Positions 45,883-55,958 of a stretch of 64,000 nucleotides of DNA are shown piece by piece. The notes under the pieces are model-generated. The model made no database searches. It was not told the origin of the DNA and saw nothing but the letters and a program-made list of their open reading frames with translations. This DNA is from Laburnicola sp. R22_1 (Eukaryota; Ascomycota; Dothideomycetes; Pleosporales; Didymosphaeriaceae), in the NCBI GenBank assembly GCA_014281115.1, contig JACONQ010000018.1:1736001-1800000 (forward strand). The letters run 5' to 3'. The position numbers and the translations under genes are program-made. Positions within the stretch are counted from its first letter, which is position 1; each line of letters begins with the position of its first letter.

Positions 45883-47788
45883 ATGTCCACACTTCTCAGT
45901 ACTTTTCCTGTCCAGCAGCAGCTCCAATTTGTCCCTTATGATGGGCCTCCAAATCGAAGACTCCCAACGAAGAAGAAAGCCCTTTCTGGTGACGACGAGT
46001 AAGTACCCCAATTTCGATGATATTCTGGGTATCGAGCCTGATCCGAACAGTGCAAGGAGGGATGGAGAGGAACTTGCACACGCAGCGTATAGTGTTGAAG
46101 TCGTCGATTTGACGTGCGCAGGTAGGCATCCCTATAGCCGACGTAATGTTGGTATTTTCTCTGGGATTCTATGACAGCTAATAGAGATGTAGCCGACAAC
46201 GAAGCCGACTACAAGATCAGCGGCAGTGGAAGAGAAAGCAACAATTTTGGCAGTCGGTGGAATCGATCTCACCCGATAACCAACTCGCGCATAGATGGTG
46301 CATCTGATGATGAAACCAGCGACGATGGCGACCGCGCTCATGGTGATAACCGGAGTGGTGTCGCCGATCGCGATGATGATTGGCCCCTCCCTCACCGAGA
46401 GAGAAGCGTCAACTGCGGGCAGAACGGACATGCTGGGGAAATTCCATTTGGGACGCTAAGAGCCCAAATGAAGATTATACTGCTGAGCGTAGTAGCCAAG
46501 GCAAGTGACCGCTCGAATCAGTGAACTTATCTGTGCTGTGTCTAACATGCACAGACATCACATTCAGCATTGAAGATCATCAGGTGCATCCGATGGCCGA
46601 CGGTGGTGACGGGGGCGAGTGCGCCTCGCGAAGGGCAGACCCGAGCACACAGAATACGACGGGCGGTCTTGCACCGATGTTGAATAAAAGTGAAGTCATT
46701 GACTTGACAGATCTAGGTAAGCATGGCTCTAGCAGAACGCGGAGATGTAACGGAACTAACATGGACAATGTTATAGGCGACGCGAGTAGTGATGATGACG
46801 AAGGTGAAGGGGAGCGCAAATGCCCCTCGTCAAGATCAAGGAGCAGCAGCGTTCTGCAAGATGCTCGCTATTCCGCACGGCCTGCAGCCACCGAAAGCCC
46901 GACACTCTCGCCTTCAAGTAGCAATATCCAGGCGGGAAATACTGTGCCTCATGGCGATCCACTGTTCATGGCGGATACCGGCATCTCCTCTAGCGACCAA
47001 TCACTCCAAAAGGCTAGTACTCATGCCATCCAGGATTCGATAGTCGAACCACGGCAGTCGCAGAGATCTGAGCCAGCGAGTGATCAAGGTAAGCGCCCAC
47101 GATCCGCAAATGCGTTTGCCGTGCCTAACAGTAGCAAGGCGAATATTCACCGCTCAGAGGCGTAAGCAATGGAGGTGATAACCACTGTCACGACGATGAC
47201 AATGGTTATGGCAGTCACGATCGGAGGATGAGCAGCCAGCGGCTGATTCAAAAACGGAAACGCGATGCTTCGGTCAGTGCTGTAGGCCGCAAGCGGCACA
47301 GTCGCACATCGAGCAAAAGATCGAAGCAGAGACCTGCAAAGGCCACGCAAGCTCCGAACCAGCGACCTCGATACCTTTCCCACCGTCCTCCGCAACCTAC
47401 TTCGAAAATACAGCCATGCGCGTATGATGAGGTGCAGTGTAGTGAAGACACTGGCGCCGGGAGTGCGAGTGACGATACCGAATACGAGGTAGAGCGGATT
47501 CTAGCCAGCCGTCTCTTTCAAGGGAATTTGCAGTATCAGGTCCAATGGGTTGGATATGACGTTGATCCGGAATGGTACAACGCATCTAACTTTAAAAATA
47601 GCCCACGCAAGCTCCATGAGTTCCACGAGGCTAATCCTACCGTATCAGGTCCCCCAAGAAGGCTTAGTCAGTGGGAACTGTGTTGCGAAGAAGACAGGGA
47701 TGCTGATGATTTTTCAGACGATGACAAGCCCGGAAAGACTGTGCGTGGGGGACGTAGGGCTGTCAGGCGAGGTCGAGCAGCGATCTGA
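45883..47788 (+). CDS. Chromodomain protein with two SUMO-interaction-like motifs, six exons
   Basis: Likely exons are 45883-45998, 46051-46121, 46178 to about 46504, about 46555-46716, 46777-47088 and 47139-47788, giving about 545 residues. The third junction is ambiguous (weak GTGACC donor at 46505, or a GCAAGT GC-AG donor at 46501 with a CAG at 46583). A C-terminal chromodomain reads YEVERILASRLFQGNLQYQV then QWVGYDVDPEWYNASNFKNS and PRKLHEFHEANP. Its aromatic cage residues (Y, W, and the Y of EWY) and hydrophobic core are present. Upstream, SVEVVDLTCA (end of exon 2) and SEVIDLTDL (end of exon 4) match SUMO-interaction motifs, each followed by an acidic/serine stretch, as in real SIMs. 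The middle is basic and disordered. The last intron needs an AAG acceptor. The chromodomain resembles that of gypsy integrases, so domestication is possible (inference). Probable nuclear chromatin role. Confidence 0.75.
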
Positions 47789-48552
47789 GCTTTCTAGACT
47801 AGCAGAGTGTTGGCACTTTCAGTCTCAATACATAATTAGATTTGGTTTACTTACATCGTCTCTAAACCACCCTGAGCAATATAGCGTCACAAGGCCTGAC
47901 CGTATCAGCGGGACTCGTGATGGTGTTGAGGGGAGCACAAAAGATGCGGACGATCATGTTGATAATGATACGATTAATGTTAGTCACGCTCAGAGTCCAC
48001 ATGCACGATGTGCAACACCGTGACAACGGCCGTTGTCACCTCTGCCGACCCACGCGGATTTCTTTATTGCCGGCTGTATTGTCATAGTCCAATAGACGCT
48101 TACGGCCTTTCAACATCGTCCACGTCCGAGAAAAGGAGAGGTGGGATTTCGGGTGGGTTCCGGCGGTTGGATCTGCCCAAGAATTCCATACAGTGCAGAG
48201 ACGACCGCCTGCTTTCCATCGCAGTGCTCGGCTCCCTCCTGTCTCGTACACAGCGCCCTGAACCGGTGTATCCATCCCCTTCGCGTCCAGTTTGGTGCGC
48301 AGCTCGAGGGTATTGCGCGTCTTGAGGCGCCTGTTGACAGGCACGCTGTTGGGCTTGGCAATCTGAGGAAACCGCGCTCGGCTTAAGAAATGATCTGAGA
48401 AGTTAATTAACTAGTTCAGAGGCGTCTGTCAGGAAGGAAGCTGAAAAGGAGAAGTTGCGGGGTAGATCGCGCCACTAGGAACGCGATACTATTCTCAAAA
48501 GCAAGCGCACAACAGGAGGAGAGTGAGGTGGGGAGGGGGGGATGGGGTTGAT
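47789..48552. other. Intergenic, with a 20-bp palindrome
   Basis: No supported gene. A perfect palindrome GTGACAACGGCCGTTGTCAC occupies 48020-48039. Short frames on both strands are unrecognised. Confidence 0.45.
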
Positions 48553-48981
48553 TCAGCTATCTGAGAAGACCTTCGCGTTAAATACGAGGGCGTTGCACAC
48601 GCTCTTGTATCGCTCCTCCAAGGTCGCCATCTCGACGAGAGGCTCGTCCCAACCGGTGATGGCGCTGAAGTCAGTCACCTGCGAGAGTTGCCACTGCGAG
48701 GTGTTGCCGTGGCGAGCAAGCTTGGTCACGAAGATATACGCCTGCCCGTTGTCGCCCTTCGCCCAGAATCTAGCCACCGGGCATGCCCAGGCTTGCCCAG
48801 AACTAAGTGTTGCCGTCCCCAGACCTGCCCAGCAGGACGAGGTCTCCCGACGTCTTCAGCGGGGTGTACGTGGAGGGAACCCAATCGTGGGCTTCCTCTG
48901 GGGGGCTCAGTGGCGGCGGAGGAGACGGTAGAAGTGGCGAGGACTCGGTCGGGCGGTCTTCGTCGTCGACGTTGAAGGTGC
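48553..48981 (-). pseudogene. Fragment of an unrecognised protein gene
   Basis: The minus strand from 48981, right after a CTGACAG acceptor, reads an acidic/proline-rich stretch (DDEDRPTESSPLLPSPPPPL) and then HDWVPSTYTPLKTSGDLVLLG. A TAG and a frame change follow at about 48775-48810, after which RFWAKGDNGQAYIFVTKLAR and the rest run open to a stop at 48553. The two parts can be joined in phase by a 55-nt intron with a poor GTCTGG donor and CTAG end, or they are a stop plus a frameshift. No ATG-led upstream exon could be found. The sequence looks protein-coding in origin but I do not recognise the family. Confidence 0.4.
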
Positions 48982-49001
48982 CTGTCAGGTGGAGCGGAGA
49001 G

Positions 49002-49071
49002 TGTGTGCGAGGAGTAGAGAGGTGCGAGGAGTAGAGAGGTGCGAGGAGGGGTGCTAGGAGGAGTAGAGAGG
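49002..49071. repeat. Short tandem repeat of a ~19-bp GAGGAGTAGAGAGGTGC unit
   Basis: About three units of GTGCGAGGAGTAGAGAG-type sequence run head to tail, just upstream (on the minus strand) of the fragment at 48553-48981. Confidence 0.7.
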
Positions 49072-49505
49072 TGGCAGGCTGCTGCCAAAGACACCCTCGC
49101 TATACTGCGCATCGTTTGTTTAGGGCTAACGTTATCCCTCTTACCTCGACTGCCGTTGCCACCTCCCATCTCTCTTACCGCGAGCGCTTTCACCGCCCCC
49201 TGGTCTCTCACCTTGGGCGCTTTCGCTGCCTCCTCTTTCACCCAGCATACACTAAGTTACACGAAGCAGGGCTTGAAGCTCATCAGGCGCCGCTGGCCAT
49301 ACAGGACGTCGAACAGAAGCGCAGCCGAAGCCCCACGATTCAAGCGACTAGAAGCAAGATCGCAGATACCAAGGCGCAACTCCTGGCTAACGTTACATGC
49401 GTTGATGCTGGCATCCGAGAGCTCGACCGGGGGGCCGCAGTGAAGGCAGACGAGGAGGCCTTTACCCCTGATCAAGAATTGCCCCAAGGTCTGCTCTCCA
49501 CCTGC
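49072..49505. other. No clearly supported gene
   Basis: Frames exist on both strands, for example one on + ending near 49526 with HQAPLAIQDVEQKRSRSP. None is recognised, and none has a convincing ATG and splice structure. Confidence 0.4.
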
Positions 49506-49733
49506 TCAATCGTACGTCGTCGATAAGTCGTTGCTGTATGGATCTGTCCACCAGCTCGCTTTGTAACTTAGATCGACGAAGTCCTGCTGCTGTATAGATG
49601 TCTTTAACGAACTCCCATGGTACCGTTCTCTGCGGCTGGCCAAGAAGCTACCATGCAAATAATCTGCCCGCACAGAACACTCATCAAGGGCATCGAGGAT
49701 AATATACACATGGGGGAACAGTGTCCATAACAA
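49506..49733 (-). pseudogene. NACHT (NLR/STAND) domain relic
   Basis: The minus frame contains HVYIILDALDECSVRAD, which matches the Walker B region of fungal NACHT NTPases (hydrophobic strand, then L-D-A-L-D-E-C). The downstream part drifts from the expected NACHT sequence and stops after about 55 more residues. No P-loop or repeat domain is found nearby. It is a decayed fragment of an NLR-like (heterokaryon incompatibility/innate-immunity type) gene, given here by family knowledge. Confidence 0.6.
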
Positions 49734-49880
49734 GGCCCTGGGTGAGATTGCGGGTTCCTGTTCTGGACCCTAGCAAGACTCTATGCTGGGAGTCAGCAAG
49801 CTTCCAGTTCCCGATTCCAGGCCCTAAGTTATGTCCATATTTCAGTCACCTTTCCCTGAATTCGCCCGCTTGCTGAGCGT
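49723..49880 (+). repeat. Repeat with a RIP-mutated copy at 59513-59690
   Basis: GACTCTATGCTGGGAGTCAG, the ATTCCAGGCCCTAA block and GAATTCGCCCGCTTGCTGAG here correspond to GACTCTATTCTAGAAGTTAG, ATTCCAGGCCCTAA and GAATTCGCCTACTTACTAAG on the same strand in the right AT-rich block. Differences are nearly all C to T or G to A in the block copy. The segment starts at the edge of the NACHT relic, so the two may belong to one duplicated unit. Confidence 0.8.
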
Positions 49881-52003
49881 ATGTACCACTCCAATGTATC
49901 TATTTTGGCGTCGTCGAGGGGGGTCCGTCGGGGCTCCGCAGCGGGGAGACATCGTTGAAGCGATTGGGTATGTCGATAGCAAGTTGCTGGGCACGTGTCG
50001 CGATCGAGGCAGCCGTGTAGCAGGATGTGCTCGCTGAGCGGTTCAGGTCGACTTGTTATGGACTGAATTAACAGCGAACCTTGTGCTACATCTGCTGTCA
50101 GTTGCCGAACAAGGCATTCTCAAGTGTCTATTTTGGCGTCGCGAAAGCGGGTTTATGGTGGCTCCGTTGCAAGGCGGCCGCTCCTGCAGCTTCCTGTGAC
50201 GTGATTTGCTCGCGCTGTCTGTCCACGGCCGAGACCGGCTCGCCGTGCCAGCCTTTAGGTCGCTGCTGTTTCGTGTGCTTATTGAACAGCGACCCAAACG
50301 CCATCAAAACGGCGGCTGGCCGCCCAAGCACCAAGCACCTAGCGACGCCGCCATCTTTTGGTCAAGAGCTCCCCAGGTGGGCGCCGCCCCACTTTGCGGC
50401 CCTGCAACCTGCATTGCGCACATTCCACCGTCGCCGTCTCGTGTCAACAACACGCTCGCGAACGAAGGCTGCAAAGTCGCTGCGCTTAGGCCGACGTAAG
50501 ACGCGCAGGGACAGCTGCTGCATGGGCCTCGGGGCGCCACCTCTTCAGCGGGATCTGGGGTCGGGCAAGACAGCACGCACCGGCGCAAAGTTAGTTTGCA
50601 AGCGGTGCATGGCCACAGCCAGCCAGAGGTAAGAACCAGCCACAAAGCTGACGCTACGTTTGGGTCATGTCGTGCAACAGACCGTCCACCAAGGGGAGAA
50701 AGAGCCGCTTCAAATCTGTCGCCGAACCGGCTCGAGATAGCATCCGTCTACTCGCAATGCCATCTGGGTCGGAACGGGAGCGGGACGGCTCTGAACTTTA
50801 CGCACGCTCCAGAAGCTGGCTCCAAAAGGGCCGCTCCCGTCGAACCCTGAGCCTTGACGTCGGGTTGAGCCGAGCAGAGGGTGGCGTGAGTTGCTCGAAG
50901 CATTCACGCTGCGTGGAAGCACCGGCGCCGGCGCTTCCGTCGATATTGCATAGCCCACCACGACTTTCAATGAGTGACGGGCGACGACGACGACGACGAC
51001 GACGGTGGCTTCGGCCGCGTGCGAACTTAGACCCGACTTGCAAGGTCATCTGCCTTCTGTCACTGCCTGGTTTTCTGACCTAGAGTCGCTGTCAGAGCCG
51101 CGCTCGGGTGTGCCCAGCACGGTTGGGTTGAGAGCGGCCGAGTGGAGACTGCCTGCAGCATTGCGCTCAGAAGCAGGAGCGAACCATGATCGCCGTCTCG
51201 CATTAGTCCGTGATACCCGACGTGAGGCCGGCAATCGACGCGTAGCGCACTGAGGTGAATGGCTAGGACCGGCGGTCGCGAGTCGTGCGCGAGAGAGCCA
51301 TCGCAATAGTGAAAGCTAGTCCACCATCACAGCCATGGTACACAGACGCCAGCGTGGGCTCGGGGTGGGATGAGGGTGTGACGTGCATGCTTAGTGGGAC
51401 ATGGCGCAAAGCAGCCTTGGACAGAACTTGGAAATGATTCGCAAGCGGGGTGGGTTTGGAACTTGGGAGGTGCCAGCTCCGACAGGCGGCGCGGCAAGAG
51501 CATTGTCGCGAGCACATCTCCCCGCTAATGCGCGAAAGAGAGAGAATACGACATATCGGTGCAAGGGCCGTCCTGGACCACGCAGAGGATGGGCTGGGAG
51601 CTACGCGGCGCTGTCCGAACCACTTCGCAGGAGCTTGTGCTTGGGCGCCCTGTCTCCAGAAGAGCGGTATCACTAGCTCGCAGTGGCTCGTCATCGGCCC
51701 GTTACGCTGCATTCACGGGGGTGTCGGTGTGGGTGTGGCTTGTTAGTGCTGCGCCACTTTGGAGGGGCATTGTACCCGCTGTGAATCTACGCAAGTACAA
51801 ATAAGCTGATCTCAATCTTCAAAGACATGCTTCGTTCACAGAACATACATTGAGTCTATAATATAATGGTACATGAATCGAATGTTATATGATCCCCGTA
51901 AACCCCATGCCAATATCCCGTTGAGCCGTCCACCTACAACCATAAAGAACAAAACCCAAACCCGTGCGTTTCAACAAGTACGATCCTCTCATCCTCAGTC
52001 CCT
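49881..52003. other. GC-rich region without supported genes
   Basis: Many overlapping short frames but no recognised domain or coherent exon set. CTATTTTGGCGTCG occurs at about 49899 and again at about 50109 with partly similar flanks, suggesting an old internal duplication. A GAC trinucleotide run is at 50980-51003. The end of the segment is the 3' flank of the gene at 52004. Confidence 0.45.
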
Positions 52004-53790
52004 CTAGAGCGATCCCTTCTTCTTTCCACCGCTCTTTCCACCGCTCTTACCCGTCGACTTCCCCTTTCCAAGCGTTCCCGCCTTGTACTTCTTGTAGTAC
52101 TCCTGTCCCAATTGCCCGTTGGTTTTGGGCAGCGGGCAGGATTTGGGCGGGCACTTGCCTCCGTTCTTCTTCTTTTCAGCTGCCGTACAGGTCGGGCAGA
52201 CACCTCCGTTTTCCTTCTTCTCGGCAGCGCTGCAGGTTGCGGGACAGACACCTCCGTTCTTCTTCTTGATGGCGGCGCTGCAGGTTGCGGGACAGACGCC
52301 TCCATTCTTCTTCTTGATGGCGGCGCTGCAGGCTGCGGGACAGACGCCTCCATTCTTCTTCTTGATGGCGGCGCTGCAGGTTGCGGGACAGACACCTCCG
52401 TTCTTCTTCTTGATGGCGGCGCTGCAGGTTGCGGGACAGACGCCTCCATTCTTCTTCTTGATGGCGGCGCTGCAGGTTGCGGGACAGACACCTCCATTCT
52501 TCTTCTTGATGGCGGCGCTGCAGGTTGCGGGACAGACACCTCCGTTCTTCTTCTTGATGGCGGCGCTGCAGGTTGTCTTCTTAGGGCAGACACCTCCATT
52601 CTTCCTCTTCGCCGCAGCGCTGCATTTTGTCTTCTTGGTGGGAGTCTTCTTTTTGGTGGGAGTCTTCTTCTTGGTGGGAGTCTTCTTTTTGGTGGGAGTC
52701 TTCTTCTTGGTGGAAGTCTTCTTCGTTTTTCTGGTGGGTCTCTTGGTGGCTGGTCTCTTGCTAGTCCTGCTCCTGCCCCTGCCCCTAGGAACCAGTTGCA
52801 TATCTTCGCTGTGTCCCGTCACGAGTTCGATGGCCTCATTGTCCCTAGTAACGAGTTGCATCTCCTCGTCCTCGAAGTCATCGAAGATGCTGCGCTTTTT
52901 CGAGCCGCAGTTCGCAGGAGTAACAGTGTTCCAAGGTGACTCTTTCCATCTCTTATCGCCCTTTGGAAAACCAGCGAGTGGCAGATAATCTTTTGGATCG
53001 GCAGAGTCGTCGGTACCGTAAGGTTTGCCCTTGTATTTATCTTCGTTGTAACTGGGATTGGTAGTATATTCGGCTTCCGTGAGTCGGCCTCCACGCGATT
53101 GGAACGTGTCGTACCAACCTATGACTTGGTCCCAAGGGACCTCGCCGATGGCAACGTATTCGCTTTCGGAATCGATCGAATTGTCTGGAAGTCCGCAAGT
53201 CAGTATTATATCTATGGCAGTAATAAGCATAATGAACAGAGGTACGTACGGTTTTTAAGTACGTCCTTGCAAGCCAGAAGATTACGGTCTTGAGCGATCT
53301 TGTAAATAGTGCTGCCAGGTTTGTCGATATAGATAACTATCCAACCTACGCAAACTTGGAAATCCGAGCTCATGCCAACGAAGCCATCATTTTCCAAGTT
53401 CCCGAATCTGTGTTTTGCTTCCTTCACCTTGCAATGGTCCCACAGACTAAGATTGGGTGGCAGACTCTTCGTCGTAGACCATGCTTTGAAACCCCCATCT
53501 TTTTTAACGGCCGCATGGTCACGGCTAAGTTGGGGAGATATGGTCAGCACAAGCCATTAAGGTCGGAAGATTGGGCACTGCATTCCTGGGGCTGGGGAGA
53601 TACAGTGCGCATATCGTAAGTGTTTTGGGGAACCATGTTTCTAGGAAACTTACGCATCAGCTCTGTAATAAACATCATCATCGTAACCCTGGTCGTCGAT
53701 TTTCACTCGCGCTCGTTTGACGAGAGGTGGAGTCGTGCTGCCTAAGCCAGCTAGAAGCCCAAAAAGGACGATCGACTTCTGCCAGAACAT
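52004..53790 (-). CDS. Secreted ADP-ribosyltransferase-like protein (heat-labile enterotoxin A-like fold) with C-terminal Cys/Lys repeats
   Basis: Exons 53790-53654, 53524-53250 and 53184-52004 are joined in phase by GTAAGT...TTAG and GTACGT...CCAG introns, giving 530 residues. A signal peptide (MFWQKSIVLFGLLAGL) precedes a Lys-Arg that may be a Kex2 site. The catalytic part shows the three landmarks of R-S-E-class ADP-ribosyltransferases in order: arginine in VYYRAD followed by a KKDGGF segment, a serine motif in GFVGMSSD, and an E-x-E in DSESEYVAIGEVPWDQVIGWY. A linker, TPTKKK repeats and ten 16-residue repeats of the type CSAAIKKKNGGVCPAT follow, then a basic Gly/Lys tail. Fungal homologues of this family are usually secreted virulence or interaction factors. 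No breaks are seen. The target is unknown, and an alternative small exon inside intron 1 cannot be excluded. Confidence 0.75.
52150..52720 (-). repeat. Coding minisatellites: 48-bp units (x10) and 18-bp units (x5)
   Basis: Ten units of 48 bp encode C-S-A-A-x-K-K-K-N-G-G-V-C-P repeats; seven are nearly identical at DNA level, and the outer three are more diverged (AAAKRK, AEKKE and TAAEKKK variants). Upstream, an 18-bp unit encoding TPTKKK is repeated about five times. The unit lengths are multiples of three, so copy changes keep the frame. Near-identity of the inner units implies recent expansion or homogenisation. Confidence 0.95.
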
Positions 53791-54695
53791 GTTGCCTGTA
53801 AGAGTATTTCGTAAGCCCAATTGGTTGGATTCTCGTATCCTCAACGAAAGAAACGCGACGAATCAATCGTCAAATGAGTGAATGGGACGTAGATAACCCC
53901 AGAAAGGAACGTGGAAATGAGGAAAAGACTAGATGGACGAAAAGACTGTGTAGTTGCGCTCTGGATAGGCTACACAAAGGCCCGAAAGTATAGTTTTATA
54001 GGTACGTACAGCTTGTTACCTCTCAACGTCCTCTGGAGGCTTAGACCCATCTCACGTGAGACGGACTCGCAGTTCGGACATTCAGCCTGGAGTCGTAGTT
54101 TTGGCTTTCCGTATCCGCATCGCGGCCAGGCGTTAGTTTTGTTCTATTGGTCAGTTTGCTTACTTTTGTCTGACAGCTTAATACGCCTTGCTGTGCCATC
54201 ATGTGGACGCTAGTCCGTATTTGTTTACCTCTTTTTTGCGGGATCTCCATCGTATTTCAAAATTCGAAATGCAACATGAAGTGCACCTAGGTATCCAGGA
54301 ACATTGGGAATAGTGCCAGTAACATACCTACGGTACCTGCTACAAAAGTTTTGCCATAATCGTTTATTGAGAGTAATCTGTTTCCATTCCCCGGGCGCGT
54401 AGCGGCAATCCTAAATGAACCCGAAACAGCCAAGCTTGGGGGCCAAGCCAAGCCCGCTGCTGACGTCACCTGGGCAGTGCCGGTGCTAATGAAACGAAAC
54501 GCCACGCAAAATCAGACAACGACTCATCGTCTTCATCTCCAGGCTATTTGCTCCAGCTTTCCTTCCTTCATTATCAATCCATGGATTGATTGTACCGACG
54601 GTTAAAACACCAAGTCCGTTCAATATCAAATCTTGCGCCCGCTCCACTTGTCGGAGTAAGCCTACCTTGTATCCAACCTGGGCCCATAAAAAACA
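53791..54695. other. Divergent intergenic region
   Basis: No supported gene. The region lies between the divergent starts of the ADP-ribosyltransferase-like gene and the 54696 gene and should contain both promoters. No clear TATA or repeat motif stands out. Confidence 0.5.
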
Positions 54696-55127
54696 ATGCC
54701 ACCAGTTCCCTTCGAAGCTCCACCGGGAACGGCAGAATGGAACCACGCCATCACGCATGACGACTACACCAAGATGCTGAATGGGCACACTCCGCGCGAC
54801 ATGGACGACAAGCTTTTGATCAGAGCCGAGGTACCCGAAGCGCAGAGCAACGCTATGTTCCATATCTACTATGGCTGGAAACCTCTTGAGCTTGTCCGGC
54901 TCGAAATTGTCACGGGCGACCCCAACAACACCGAGGCCAAGGATTGGGCTACTATTGTCAAGATATGGTGGAAAAAAGAATTCGAGGGAGAGGGATCTAT
55001 GACTGAAGAGGAGGCTAAGAAGATGACTATTAATACATGCAACTATACGTTGGGTTGCAAGATAGAGCACGAAGACAAGGATAAGGGCGAGACCGAGGAG
55101 AATGAAGATGAGGACAAGAAGGAATAG
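54696..55127 (+). CDS. Hypothetical protein, 143 aa, acidic C-terminus
   Basis: A single frame from ATG 54696 (context AACAATGCC) with island-type codon usage. The protein has HDDYTKMLNGHTPRDMDDKL, then a beta-strand-like section (AMFHIYYGWKPLELVRLEIV), then WATIVKIWWKKEF. It ends in a charged DKDKGETEENEDEDKKE tail. There is no signal peptide or membrane segment. I do not recognise the family. It stands between two accessory-type genes. Confidence 0.7.
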   Translation: MPPVPFEAPPGTAEWNHAITHDDYTKMLNGHTPRDMDDKLLIRAEVPEAQSNAMFHIYYGWKPLELVRLEIVTGDPNNTEAKDWATIVKIWWKKEFEGEGSMTEEEAKKMTINTCNYTLGCKIEHEDKDKGETEENEDEDKKE

Positions 55128-55958
55128 GACTAGGGAAATAATTGATCAGTGTGTACGTTGCGTTGAGTTCTCTGCAGGTGCGCGAGCGCGGGTTCCGCGA
55201 GAGAGGGGGCGTGGAGAGCCCGTCTGGGGAAGCGTGCGAGCCCATGTAGATGAGATGCGAGGTGCCCCCGGTGTCACATTACCGCGGAGTCGGGAGCCGT
55301 GGGCTGTCGAAGACTAGTTTGCAGCTTGGGGGCACTTTCCGCGGAGGACCTACTAAAGAACTTTGAGCAATTGGCTTACATGGTATGCTTTCGTTCTACG
55401 TTCGCCTTAGCGTCTTATTTTAGATTTGAGTCCGCAATTTTATGCCAGCAGGGAATCGTGCTTCGAAGAACCCCGACGAGTGGCGATTAAATCTCGCTAC
55501 CTCACAGTCGGTCTGAATTGAGCAAGTGCTACACACGCCAAAGTAATTCTAATAGTCGCCTAAAATATATGCGCATTCACGAGGGTGTCGGTGTATACAT
55601 GTCCGAGCCCATGCCGAGGGTCGTGCGTGGGTGATCGGAAAGATTCCGTCACGTGCGACTTGTACCGCTCGCGGATCGCGCCCAACGATGGGCATTTGCC
55701 ACGACATGGGCAAAAGGCGTCACCTCGGATGGTCTCTGAGCAGCCCGAGACAAAGAACGAGGGTGGGTGTCGGAGAGGTAGAGTCTTGGCACGCGCCCGG
55801 GCCGACTAATAATCCGGGACGTGTGAAAGCGCGTTCGCGGTCAACGTCGAGGGAGCTTCTACGGCAAGACACTCACCCGAGTGCGGCCATGCTACCGCCT
55901 CGACCGCCTCTCTAGGACTGCGTGCGCACGACCATCCCGACCAAGCTGAACCAGCACC
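55128..55958. other. Intergenic, no supported gene
   Basis: Short frames on both strands lack recognised features. The final 200 bp should hold the promoter and 5' UTR of the CFT2-like gene. Confidence 0.45.

Noticed and set aside
48726..49241. 171-codon minus frame read as one protein
   Set aside because: It starts at a GTG, is arginine-rich by composition, and the better reading switches frame at a splice acceptor.
49071..49526. 152-codon plus frame
   Set aside because: No domain, no clear ATG context, and its middle lies in DNA that looks like gene fragments; kept as undecided intergenic.
50043..51804. Series of short frames on both strands
   Set aside because: No domain, no joined exon structure and no third-position bias; likely GC-rich noncoding DNA.
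52112..52988. Two long plus-strand frames across the 48-bp repeats
   Set aside because: The repeat unit is a multiple of three and lacks stops in several frames; the minus frame carries the Cys/Lys repeat continuous with the ADP-ribosyltransferase domain.
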